Notes under the pieces: model-generated
Database searches by the model: none
Told to the model about the DNA's origin: nothing
The model's input: only the letters and a program-made list of their open reading frames with translations
Position numbers and translations under genes: made by a program
In this document: piece by piece, positions 7,261 through 12,828 of the stretch
Numbering within the stretch: the first letter of the stretch is position 1
Layout: each line of letters starts with the position of its first letter
Assembly (NCBI GenBank): GCA_024640185.1
Contig: JAHEFN010000037.1
Coordinates: 1-12,828 of the forward strand
Origin: Gemmatimonadota bacterium
GTDB lineage: Bacteria > Gemmatimonadota > Gemmatimonadetes > Gemmatimonadales > GWC2-71-9
DNA: 12,828 bases
Reading direction: 5' to 3'

Positions 7261-8655
7261 CTAGAACGTGAAGGTTTCTCCGTGCTTCGGAACATGCACC
7301 TCGCCGACCCCGAGCTCGAGGAGCATTGCCCGCATGCCCTCGAGTGCCTCCGGTTCGCCGTGGACACAGAACGCCCGCTGGATCGGGCCACCGAGGTCGG
7401 TGACCCAGTGCCGCAGCTCGTCGCGGTCGGCGTGGGCCGAGTAGCCGTTGATGGTGGTGATCTCGGCGGCAATCTCATGTTCCGCGCCGTAGATCTTCAC
7501 CGGCGAGCGTCCCTCACGGATCCGTCGACCGAGGGTGTGCTCTGCCTGGAAGCCGACGAAGACGATGGCATTGTTGGGGTTGTCGCCGTGGTTGATCAGG
7601 TGATGGAGAATCCGTCCCGACTCGACCATGCCGCTCGCCGCGATGATGATCGCCGGCCCCTTGAGGCGGTTGAGTCCCTTCGACTCCTCGACACTGCGGA
7701 CGTAGCGGACCATGTGGTGGTCGAGCAGGTGCGACGTCTCGCGAACCAAGTCCTCGCTGCGATCGAAGATCTCCGGATGCATCCGGAAGACGTCGGTGGC
7801 CTCGAGCGCGAGCGGCGAGTCGATGAAGATCGGCACCTCGGGGATCTTGCCGTCGCGCAGCAGTTCGTGCAGCGCATAGACCAGCTCCTGGGTGCGCCCG
7901 AGCGCGAAGGACGGGATCAACACCTTGCCCCCGCGCTCGGCCACCCGGCGCACGATCTGGCCGAGGGTCTCCGAGGCACCCTTGGTGGTCTCGTGCTGCC
8001 GCAGCGCGTAGGTGCTCTCGATGATGAGGGTGTCGACGGGTCCCCTGGGGGCCTGTGGGTCGCGAATGATCGGCTGGTTCCATCGGCCGATGTCACCCGA
8101 GAAGACGATTCGCGGATCGCCGTCGCGTTCGCCCTGCACCACCACGCTGGCGGAACCGAGGATGTGTCCGGCATCGAAGAAGCTGGCGCGGATGTCGGCG
8201 CCGTCGATCCGGAACGACTTGCCATAGGGATGTGCGTGCATCAACTCCTGCACGGTCAGGACGTCGGCCATGGTGTACAGCGGCTCGGCCTCGGGTCCTG
8301 CGCGGCCCTTCTTCTGCAGCCACCGGAAGTCGGATTCCTGGATATGGGCCGAGTCGGCGAGCATCACGGCGCAGAGATCGCGGGTGGCCGGTGTCGCATG
8401 GATCGGCCCGTCGTACTGCCGTGAGGCGAGGAGCGGTAGTCGGCCTGAATGGTCGATGTGGGCGTGCGAGAGGATGATGGCGTCGAGCGCACGCGGATCG
8501 AACGACATCGCCTGGTTGAGTTCCTGCGAGGCGCGCCGTCGTCCCTGGAAGAGCCCGGCGTCCAGCAGGATCTTCCGGCCGCGGTAGTCCAGCAGGTGAC
8601 ACGAGCCGGTGACCTGACCGGCGGCCCCCCAAAAGGTGATGGATGTCTTGCTCAC
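7261..8655 (-). CDS. Beta-CASP metallo-beta-lactamase-fold RNase (CPSF73/TTHA0252-like), intact active site
   Basis: This is a 464-residue cytoplasmic protein predicted to cleave RNA as an endonuclease and possibly a 5' exonuclease. All expected metal-site motifs are present: HAHIDH (64-69), GHILGS (H164), SGDIG (D188) and the late H408 in YSAHAD. The beta-CASP insert is also complete, with ESTY (E213), PSFALGRTQE (248-257), FIDSPLA (277-283) and the RNA-specificity block IIIAASGMVESGRILHHL (337-354). It belongs with CPSF73-like bacterial nucleases such as T. thermophilus TTHA0252, not RNase J. I start it at GTG 8655, which overlaps the YdcF stop as GTGA and gives the family N-terminus SITFWGAAGQVTGS. 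A longer reading from 8868 adds 71 low-complexity residues over the YdcF gene and is unlikely. Confidence 0.94.
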   Translation of the reverse strand: MSKTSITFWGAAGQVTGSCHLLDYRGRKILLDAGLFQGRRRASQELNQAMSFDPRALDAIILSHAHIDHSGRLPLLASRQYDGPIHATPATRDLCAVMLADSAHIQESDFRWLQKKGRAGPEAEPLYTMADVLTVQELMHAHPYGKSFRIDGADIRASFFDAGHILGSASVVVQGERDGDPRIVFSGDIGRWNQPIIRDPQAPRGPVDTLIIESTYALRQHETTKGASETLGQIVRRVAERGGKVLIPSFALGRTQELVYALHELLRDGKIPEVPIFIDSPLALEATDVFRMHPEIFDRSEDLVRETSHLLDHHMVRYVRSVEESKGLNRLKGPAIIIAASGMVESGRILHHLINHGDNPNNAIVFVGFQAEHTLGRRIREGRSPVKIYGAEHEIAAEITTINGYSAHADRDELRHWVTDLGGPIQRAFCVHGEPEALEGMRAMLLELGVGEVHVPKHGETFTF

Positions 8656-9224
8656 GGCAGCAGCTCCCGAATGGCCAGGACTGGCAGTTTGGCCGCCTCG
8701 GCGAGCAGGTAGCGCAGCTCGGTCGAGAAACGGCTCGAGATCGGCGATGTGGCGGTCGGTGAGGTCCAGGCCTCGAGCCCGAGACGTCGCGCCTCGAGCC
8801 GGAGTCGGGCGAGATGGAAGGGGTCGCTGACCAGGATCACCCGAGGCTTTCCCTCGGCGAGCAGCCACGCGGCCACCGCCTCCATCGACCCCGCGGTGGT
8901 GTATCCCTCTGGCTGCACCAGCACTTGGCCGGGCGGCACGCCCACGCCGACCAGGTAGCGCTGGCCGGCGGTCGCCTCACTCATCCGGTCCCCGGGGACG
9001 ATCGCGCCGGTGACCACGATCAGGTCGGCCCAGCCGTCACGGAAGAGGCCGGCGCCGTGGTCGAGTCGCGCCTGAAGGACCGGTGATGGTCGGCCGTCGT
9101 ATTGTGCCGCACCGAGAACGACGATGGCGTCGGCGGCATGTCGTTGATCGAGGCGGGAGACCACCAGCACGGCGACGAAGGAGATGAGGTAGATGGTGGC
9201 GGCACCGGCCGCCAGAACCGCCAT
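8652..9224 (-). CDS. YdcF/ElyC-like DUF218 membrane-anchored protein
   Basis: This is a 190-residue protein with one N-terminal membrane helix (about 2-23) and a DUF218 domain (about 32-160). The domain shows DAIVVLGAAQYDGRPSPVLQARLDHG, LIVVTGA and VSDPFHLARLRLEARRLGL, all typical of the family. ElyC in E. coli affects envelope and peptidoglycan precursor metabolism, while YdcF binds S-adenosylmethionine; no specific reaction can be assigned here. It lies between two beta-CASP genes: 20 nt downstream of one and overlapping the next by 4 nt (GTGA). The ATG at 9224 has no clear Shine-Dalgarno. A CTG at 9248, overlapping the previous stop and following a GAGGGGGAG, would add eight residues with two Arg before the helix and is a possible alternative start. 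Confidence 0.88.
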   Translation of the reverse strand: MAVLAAGAATIYLISFVAVLVVSRLDQRHAADAIVVLGAAQYDGRPSPVLQARLDHGAGLFRDGWADLIVVTGAIVPGDRMSEATAGQRYLVGVGVPPGQVLVQPEGYTTAGSMEAVAAWLLAEGKPRVILVSDPFHLARLRLEARRLGLEAWTSPTATSPISSRFSTELRYLLAEAAKLPVLAIRELLP

Positions 9225-9244
9225 CCAGCGGCGGGTCGTCGTCG

Positions 9245-10609
9245 TCAGAACGGGAACGACTCCCCCTCACGCGGCACGATCACGTCGCGGACGCCTTCCT
9301 CGCGGAGGATCGTCACCATCATCGCCACGGCGAGGTCGTCACCATGGACCACGAAGGCGCGACGGACCTCCCCGAGTTGTCGGAGCCAGTGGCGAATCTC
9401 CTCGCCATCGGCATGCCCGCTGAAGGCGTTGAGGGTCTCGATCTCGGCGAGGACCTCAACCTCGGTCCCCTCGACCACCACCCGATTGACGCCAGCTTCC
9501 AGCAACTGTCCCACCGCACCCTCTTCCTGGAAGGCAGTGAACAGCACGGTGTTGCGGGCCTCGGGGAGGAGGCGGCGCAGGTGGTGCGCCGCCCGCCCCG
9601 TGTCGCCCATCTGGGTCGGCGCGATGATGATTGCCGGTCCGGTGAGGGCGTCGAGTTCCTCACGCATCCCCTCCTCGGCGGCATGGCGGATCAGCGCCTG
9701 GTCGAAGGGGCCGCCGGTGGTCGCCCGGTAGGCGTCCTCCGCGCGCGCCATCGCCTCGGGATGGAGCCGCAGCACGGTGGAGAACGAGATCGCCGCCGGG
9801 GTGTCGAGCCAGATCGGGATGCCGGGAATGCGGTCTTCGCGCCAGAGCCGCTGCAGCGCCCGGACGAACTCGTGGATCGGGCCGATGCTCGCCGAGGGGA
9901 CCAGCAGCTGACCGCCGCGCTCGACCGTCGAGCGGACCAGCGTCGCCAACTGCTCCTCCGCCTCCCCGAACGACCGATGCGTGGCGTGGGCAAATGGCCC
10001 GCCGATGATCAGCGTGTCGACATCACCGAGCACCGGCTCCGGGTCGCGCAGGAGCGGGGAGTCGGGCCGACCGAGACAGCCCGAGTAGACGATGCGGTGG
10101 GAGCCCCCTTCACCGGTTCGCAGTTCGATGGTGGCCGAGCCGAGGATGTGTCCCGCGTCGATGAACTCGAAGACCAGGTTGCGGCGCAGGTGCACCGGTC
10201 GGTGAAATGGCTGCCCGACGAAGAGGCCCTGCGAGGTCACCACGTCGGCGAGGGAATAGACCGGTTCCGCCTCGGCGGCGTTGCCGGGATGGACCAGCGC
10301 CGTCTCCGTGTGCAACACGGCGGCAAGGTCGCGGGTGGCCTGGGTGGCGTGGATCGCCCCGCTGAAGCCGTGGCGGACCAGCTGTGGCACGCGCCCCGCA
10401 TAGGTGAGTCCTGCCTGGGAGAGCAGGATGGCATCGACCTTGGACGGATCGAGCGGTAGTTCGCGGTTCTTCGCTGCCGTCGCGTCGAGGTCGCCCTCGA
10501 AGAGCCCGGCGTCGAGCAGCACCTTCGCGCCGGCGGCCTCGAGCAGGATCATCGAGCCGGTGGCGGTGGCTGCTCCACCGAAGAAGGTCAGGGTTCGCGG
10601 TGCGCTCAT
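9245..10609 (-). CDS. Degenerate beta-CASP MBL-fold protein, predicted non-catalytic paralogue of the nuclease at 7261-8655
   Basis: This 454-residue protein aligns with the intact beta-CASP nuclease end to end: FFGGAATATGS for FWGAAGQVTGS, LLDAGLFEGD for LLDAGLFQGR, DAGHILGSAT for DAGHILGSAS and NAFSGHAD for NGYSAHAD. The catalytic residues are replaced. HAHIDH has become QAGLTY (65-70), losing all four ligands; SGDIG is SGCLG (C178 for the bridging Asp); ESTY is GGPF (203-206); PSFALGRTQE is PSASIGPIHE; SGMVESGR is TQMGDTGR. H154 and H399 remain. It should fold but not bind two metals, so a structural, RNA-binding or regulatory subunit is the likely role, like CPSF100 beside CPSF73. The reading frame is intact and full length, so it is not a decaying pseudogene. 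Its ATG overlaps the upp stop as ATGA. Confidence 0.92.
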   Translation of the reverse strand: MSAPRTLTFFGGAATATGSMILLEAAGAKVLLDAGLFEGDLDATAAKNRELPLDPSKVDAILLSQAGLTYAGRVPQLVRHGFSGAIHATQATRDLAAVLHTETALVHPGNAAEAEPVYSLADVVTSQGLFVGQPFHRPVHLRRNLVFEFIDAGHILGSATIELRTGEGGSHRIVYSGCLGRPDSPLLRDPEPVLGDVDTLIIGGPFAHATHRSFGEAEEQLATLVRSTVERGGQLLVPSASIGPIHEFVRALQRLWREDRIPGIPIWLDTPAAISFSTVLRLHPEAMARAEDAYRATTGGPFDQALIRHAAEEGMREELDALTGPAIIIAPTQMGDTGRAAHHLRRLLPEARNTVLFTAFQEEGAVGQLLEAGVNRVVVEGTEVEVLAEIETLNAFSGHADGEEIRHWLRQLGEVRRAFVVHGDDLAVAMMVTILREEGVRDVIVPREGESFPF

Positions 10610-11247
10610 CGTGTTCCGAAGATACGGTCACCGGCATCGCCGAGACCCGGGAGGATGTAGCCATCGCGATTGAGCTCGCGATCAAGCGCGGCGGCATAGA
10701 TGGCAATGTCGGGGTGGCGCGCGTTGAACGCACGCACCCCCTCCGGCGCCGCGACCAGGACAAGGAGGGCCATTTCGCCCGCTCCCGCCCGCTTGAGCTC
10801 GTCAGCGGCCTCGGCTGCCGAGCCGCCGGTGGCCAGCATCGGGTCGAGCAAGAAGAGGCGGTGCTCCCCGATCGGTTCCGGGACCTTGAAGTAGTACGGG
10901 ACCGGCTCGAGCGTCTCGTGGTCTCGATAGAGGCCGATATGCCCGACCCGGGCATTGGGGATCAATTGGTTGATGCCGTCGACCATCCCCAGCCCGGCCC
11001 GGAGTATCGGCACCAGGGCGATCTTTCCGGCGACCTGCGCCCCGGTGGTGGTCTCCAGCGGGGTGACGACCTCGATGGGCTCGGTGGGGAGGTCACGGGT
11101 GACTTCATAGGTCATCAGGGCCGCGATCTCGCTCACGAGTGCCTTGAAGTCGCGCGAAGAGGTCGTCGCGTCGCGCAGCAGCGCCATCTTGTGGCGGATC
11201 AGCGGGTGGTCAATGACCGTCAGTCCGGGGAGGTCGGCGGAGGGCAT
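10606..11247 (-). CDS. upp: Uracil phosphoribosyltransferase
   Basis: Upp converts uracil and PRPP to UMP in pyrimidine salvage. The 213-residue length is standard. Visible motifs are the N-terminal VIDHPLIRHKMALLRD (11-26), the VPILRAGLGMVDGI block (79-92), the PRPP loop LDPMLATGGS (134-143) and the C-terminal uracil-binding GYILPGLGDAGDRIFGT (196-212). ATG 11247 gives the family N-terminus. The frame stays open to 11448, but that extension is unlike the family and runs through the divergent thioesterase gene. No strong Shine-Dalgarno is seen. Upp is the first gene of the minus-strand run, and its stop overlaps the next ATG by 4 nt. Confidence 0.96.
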   Translation of the reverse strand: MPSADLPGLTVIDHPLIRHKMALLRDATTSSRDFKALVSEIAALMTYEVTRDLPTEPIEVVTPLETTTGAQVAGKIALVPILRAGLGMVDGINQLIPNARVGHIGLYRDHETLEPVPYYFKVPEPIGEHRLFLLDPMLATGGSAAEAADELKRAGAGEMALLVLVAAPEGVRAFNARHPDIAIYAAALDRELNRDGYILPGLGDAGDRIFGTR

Positions 11248-11311
11248 ACCCGAATGATCTCGCGACGCGCCGCCCTTGGCAATGCACCGGCGATGGGCGC
11301 ATCGTTGCGGG
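11248..11311. promoter_or_regulatory. Divergent promoter region between upp and the thioesterase gene
   Basis: The 64 nt between two divergent starts should carry promoters for both directions, by position. I see no convincing -10/-35 pair on either strand and no obvious operator, so this rests on gene arrangement alone. Confidence 0.3.
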
Positions 11312-11788
11312 ATGTCGACGCCACCACTCCGCGCGCTCGAGGCCATCTGGGCCGAACGGATGCCGATCACCACCGCGATGGCGATGGCGACGGTCCCCGG
11401 CGACGCCGCGCTGCTCTCGGTGCGGCTGCCGCTCTCGCCGAACCGCAATCACAAGGGGACGGTCTTCGCCGGCTCGCTCTCCGCCCTGGCGACGCTCACG
11501 GGGTGGAGCGCGCTCTGGTTGATGGCCCGGGACGCGGGCCTCAACCCCCACATCGTCCTCCAGGATGCCAGTATCCGGTATCTCCGGCCGGCCCGCAGCG
11601 ATGTGGTCGCCGCCTGCCCGGTTCCCGATGCCGCAATTCGTGAGCGCCTCCTCGATGTCTATCGTCGCCGGGGTCGGGTCCGGACCACCCTGGCGGTCAG
11701 CATTCGCGACACCGACGGCAACGAAGTGGCCACCTTCGAGGGTCGCTACGTGGTGCACCGACTGGATGTATTTTCGGACGATTCATGA
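11312..11788 (+). CDS. YiiD C-terminal-type putative thioesterase (hotdog fold)
   Basis: This is a 158-residue protein matching the stand-alone form of the YiiD C-terminal domain, a hotdog-fold putative acyl-CoA thioesterase. The key block is LSPNRNHKGTVFAGSLSALA (41-60), followed by TLTGWSALWLM and then ASIRYLRPARSDVVA (86-100), the usual order in this family. The natural acyl substrate is unknown. I prefer ATG 11312 because the family-like region begins just after it. TTG 11276 and ATG 11282 are in frame and would add 12 or 10 basic residues lying over the upp promoter region. It is transcribed away from upp and is the first of three plus-strand genes. Confidence 0.82.
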   Translation: MSTPPLRALEAIWAERMPITTAMAMATVPGDAALLSVRLPLSPNRNHKGTVFAGSLSALATLTGWSALWLMARDAGLNPHIVLQDASIRYLRPARSDVVAACPVPDAAIRERLLDVYRRRGRVRTTLAVSIRDTDGNEVATFEGRYVVHRLDVFSDDS

Positions 11789-11828
11789 TGGGCGATGGAC
11801 CATGGCCGTCGCCGACCACCGACCACCC
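11787..11828 (+). repeat. Short 7-nt-periodic low-complexity tract
   Basis: Just after the thioesterase stop the sequence runs as imperfect 7-mers: GATGGGC, GATGGAC, CATGGCC, then GTCGCCG, ACCACCG, ACCACCC. It sits in the 68-nt spacer before the lipoprotein gene. Such tracts may be copies of a dispersed intergenic repeat or simple slippage products; one copy cannot decide. Confidence 0.3.
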
Positions 11829-11856
11829 GACACCCGAACGACGAGGTCCGCCTCCG

Positions 11857-12390
11857 ATGCTCCCGCTTCGCTTTCTCGCCGCCGCCACCGTTGTCGCGCT
11901 GTTCGCGTGCACCGGCTCCCCGAACGGCGAGGCGTCCGCTGCCGCCCCAGTGGAGGCCGTCAGGCTCGACGATGAACGCCGCATCCTGATCGCCGACTCG
12001 GTGCGTCGCACCCTGGAGCACTTTGCGCAGGTGGTGGAGTCGATGAACGCCGACGAGATCGCGTCGTTCTACGCCGATGACGCCGACATGCACTGGCTCG
12101 AGGATGGTGAGGTGGTCTATCGCTCACCGCGTGACGTGGCCGCTGCGATCCGCGAGCTCGGTGCCACGATGACGATCGGGCGATTGATGTATGACGGCAC
12201 CGAGGTCAATGCCGTCGCCCCCGGGGTCGCCATCGTGATGACCGGCTTCGCCCAGCAGTTCACGACGCTCAGTGGCGAGACCGGCGGCTTCGCCGGTGCC
12301 ATGACGGCTGTCATGGTGCATCGCGGCGGTCGCTGGCTCTTCCTCAGCGGGCACACCTCGAGCGCCGGCAATCGGGCCTCCGGCGAGTAG
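11857..12390 (+). CDS. NTF2-like (SnoaL/DUF4440-type) lipoprotein
   Basis: This is a 177-residue predicted lipoprotein. Residues 1-18 form a signal sequence with a slightly atypical lipobox LFAC (Cys 18). A Ser/Ala-rich linker follows, then an NTF2-like domain (about 45-170). Its landmarks are a helical start with HFAQVVESMNADEIASFYADDADMHWLEDG (about 55-84), strands around VAIVMTG and GAMTAVMVHRGGRW, and the ending LFLSGHTS, typical of DUF4440/SnoaL-like folds. Members range from enzymes to small ligand-binding proteins, so no reaction is assigned. ATG 11857 is chosen because it starts at the signal peptide and has GAGG about 10 nt upstream. An earlier in-frame ATG at 11785 would add 24 residues encoded by the 7-mer tract. 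Confidence 0.82.
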   Translation: MLPLRFLAAATVVALFACTGSPNGEASAAAPVEAVRLDDERRILIADSVRRTLEHFAQVVESMNADEIASFYADDADMHWLEDGEVVYRSPRDVAAAIRELGATMTIGRLMYDGTEVNAVAPGVAIVMTGFAQQFTTLSGETGGFAGAMTAVMVHRGGRWLFLSGHTSSAGNRASGE

Positions 12391-12394
12391 CGCG

Positions 12395-12598
12395 ATGCCA
12401 CCGGGAATCCGCCTCCTCCTCGGTGCCGGTGTGGCCTTCACCCTGGTCGGCCTGCTGGGACTCGCCGTCACCCTCGAGGGGACCGTCGCCCCGGTGGTTC
12501 GCTGGCTGTTGGTGCTCTGCTATGCGGTGGGGGCCCTCTGCCTGATCGCCGCCGGCCTCTGGTGGGCGATCCGCTGGACCCGCCGTCGCGATCAATAG
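12395..12598 (+). CDS. Small two-helix membrane protein of unknown function
   Basis: This is a 67-residue protein with two hydrophobic segments (about 6-26 and 34-60) and a basic C-terminus (RWTRRRDQ), which suggests both ends are cytoplasmic. It begins 4 nt after the lipoprotein stop. That close spacing and the clean two-helix profile support a real gene, although Leu/Ala/Val-rich frames occur by chance in high-GC DNA. No family is recognised. GGCGAG upstream is a weak Shine-Dalgarno. Confidence 0.55.
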   Translation: MPPGIRLLLGAGVAFTLVGLLGLAVTLEGTVAPVVRWLLVLCYAVGALCLIAAGLWWAIRWTRRRDQ

Positions 12599-12610
12599 CC
12601 GGCGGCGGGG

Positions 12611-12630
12611 TGGGGGCACGGGGCCCCCGT
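12611..12630. terminator. GC-rich inverted repeat between convergent genes, possible bidirectional terminator
   Basis: The 39-nt gap between the plus-strand membrane gene and the minus-strand partial gene contains GGGGG (12612-12616) able to pair with CCCCC (12624-12628), and an alternative ACGGGG/CCCCGT pairing. No T-run follows on either side, so termination is inferred mainly from the convergent arrangement. Confidence 0.25.
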
Positions 12631-12637
12631 CGGTGGG

Positions 12638-12828
12638 TCAGGGTCGAGCGAACACGGGATCCTCGGCCACCCACAGCTCGGTGCGCGGCTCACCGCCCAC
12701 GAACGCGACGCGGTTGCCCGCGGGGTTGAGGACGTGGCCGCGCTCGCCAGCGGACCCCCGCACCCGCCGGGGCGTCCCGCCGGTGGCCGGCACGGCAACC
12801 AGCTCGTGCTCCTCGGAGCCGTCCCAGC
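12638..12828 (-). CDS. C-terminal fragment of a beta-propeller-like (PD40/TolB-type) protein, 5' end outside window
   Basis: The minus strand from the right edge to TGA at 12638-12640 reads as 62 uninterrupted residues. They include EEHELVAVPATGGTPRRV, then HVLNPAGNRVAFVGGEPRTE and finally LWVAEDPVFARP. The alternation of a value block (VAVPATGGTPRRV) with N/DPxGxRVAFVG and ELWVAED is typical of PD40/TolB-like propeller blades. These occur in TolB-related proteins and in S9/tricorn-like peptidases. With only the last one or two blades visible, no specific function can be given. Confidence 0.7.
   Translation of the reverse strand, partial: WDGSEEHELVAVPATGGTPRRVRGSAGERGHVLNPAGNRVAFVGGEPRTELWVAEDPVFARP

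Noticed and set aside
8656..8868. A 71-residue N-terminal extension of the intact beta-CASP protein
   Set aside because: It is low-complexity, lies wholly over the YdcF gene, and the family N-terminus begins right at GTG 8655.
7261..10609. A defence or toxin system based on paired MBL proteins
   Set aside because: No recombinase, CRISPR, toxin or phage-like gene is nearby, and the neighbours (upp, holA, mutS, M16 pair) are core-type genes.
9245..10609. Pseudogene status for the degenerate beta-CASP gene
   Set aside because: The frame is uninterrupted, of normal length, overlaps upp in a coupled arrangement and keeps the fold motifs, which argues for a maintained protein.
11248..11448. A 67-residue N-terminal extension of Upp
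   Set aside because: Upp proteins start near the VIDHPLI block; the extension is antisense to the thioesterase gene and resembles no Upp.
1..12828. tRNA, rRNA, CRISPR arrays and insertion sequences
   Set aside because: I saw no cloverleaf with a conserved T-loop, no rRNA motif, no regularly spaced repeats and no transposase in any frame.

Overview
The window is a dense, high-GC bacterial chromosome segment. It has GTG and TTG starts, few strong Shine-Dalgarno sequences and many 1-4 nt stop/start overlaps. The gene set fits Gemmatimonadota best: a reaction-centre-cytochrome-like dihaem protein with a TPR tail, a two-subunit M16 peptidase, a TTHA0252-type beta-CASP nuclease, a DUF4440-like lipoprotein and a PD40-type propeller. 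This is inferred from gene content, since no rRNA or marker tree is available.

Layout. Positions 1-11247 lie almost entirely on the minus strand. Read in the direction of transcription, the genes are: upp (uracil phosphoribosyltransferase), a degenerate metal-site beta-CASP MBL protein, a YdcF/DUF218 membrane protein, an intact beta-CASP MBL nuclease, a 65-nt gap, a catalytic M16 lipoprotein protease, a non-catalytic M16 partner, and a Nudix ADP-ribose-pyrophosphatase-like hydrolase. A 235-nt non-coding interval follows that may hold a small palindromic repeat. Then come holA (DNA polymerase III delta), a SPOR-domain repeat protein, a dihaem c-type cytochrome with a TPR-like tail, and the 5' part of mutS, which runs off the left edge. 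From 11312 the plus strand carries a YiiD-type thioesterase, an NTF2-like lipoprotein and a small two-helix membrane protein. These converge on the 3' end of a minus-strand beta-propeller-like gene cut by the right edge.

How the genes work together. Tight overlaps (upp/MBL, YdcF/MBL, M16/M16, M16/Nudix, holA/SPOR) suggest two or three polycistronic units. Two of the pairs combine an intact enzyme with a paralogue whose catalytic residues are gone. The M16 pair fits the known bacterial heterodimers, with the zinc site in one subunit and the R/Y pair in the other. The beta-CASP pair is the most interesting item. One protein has every expected metal ligand. The other has lost all of the HxHxDH motif and the bridging Asp but keeps the fold landmarks and the C-terminal tail. 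This resembles the eukaryotic CPSF73/CPSF100 and IntS11/IntS9 pairs and suggests a bacterial heteromeric RNA-processing nuclease, which is an inference to be tested.
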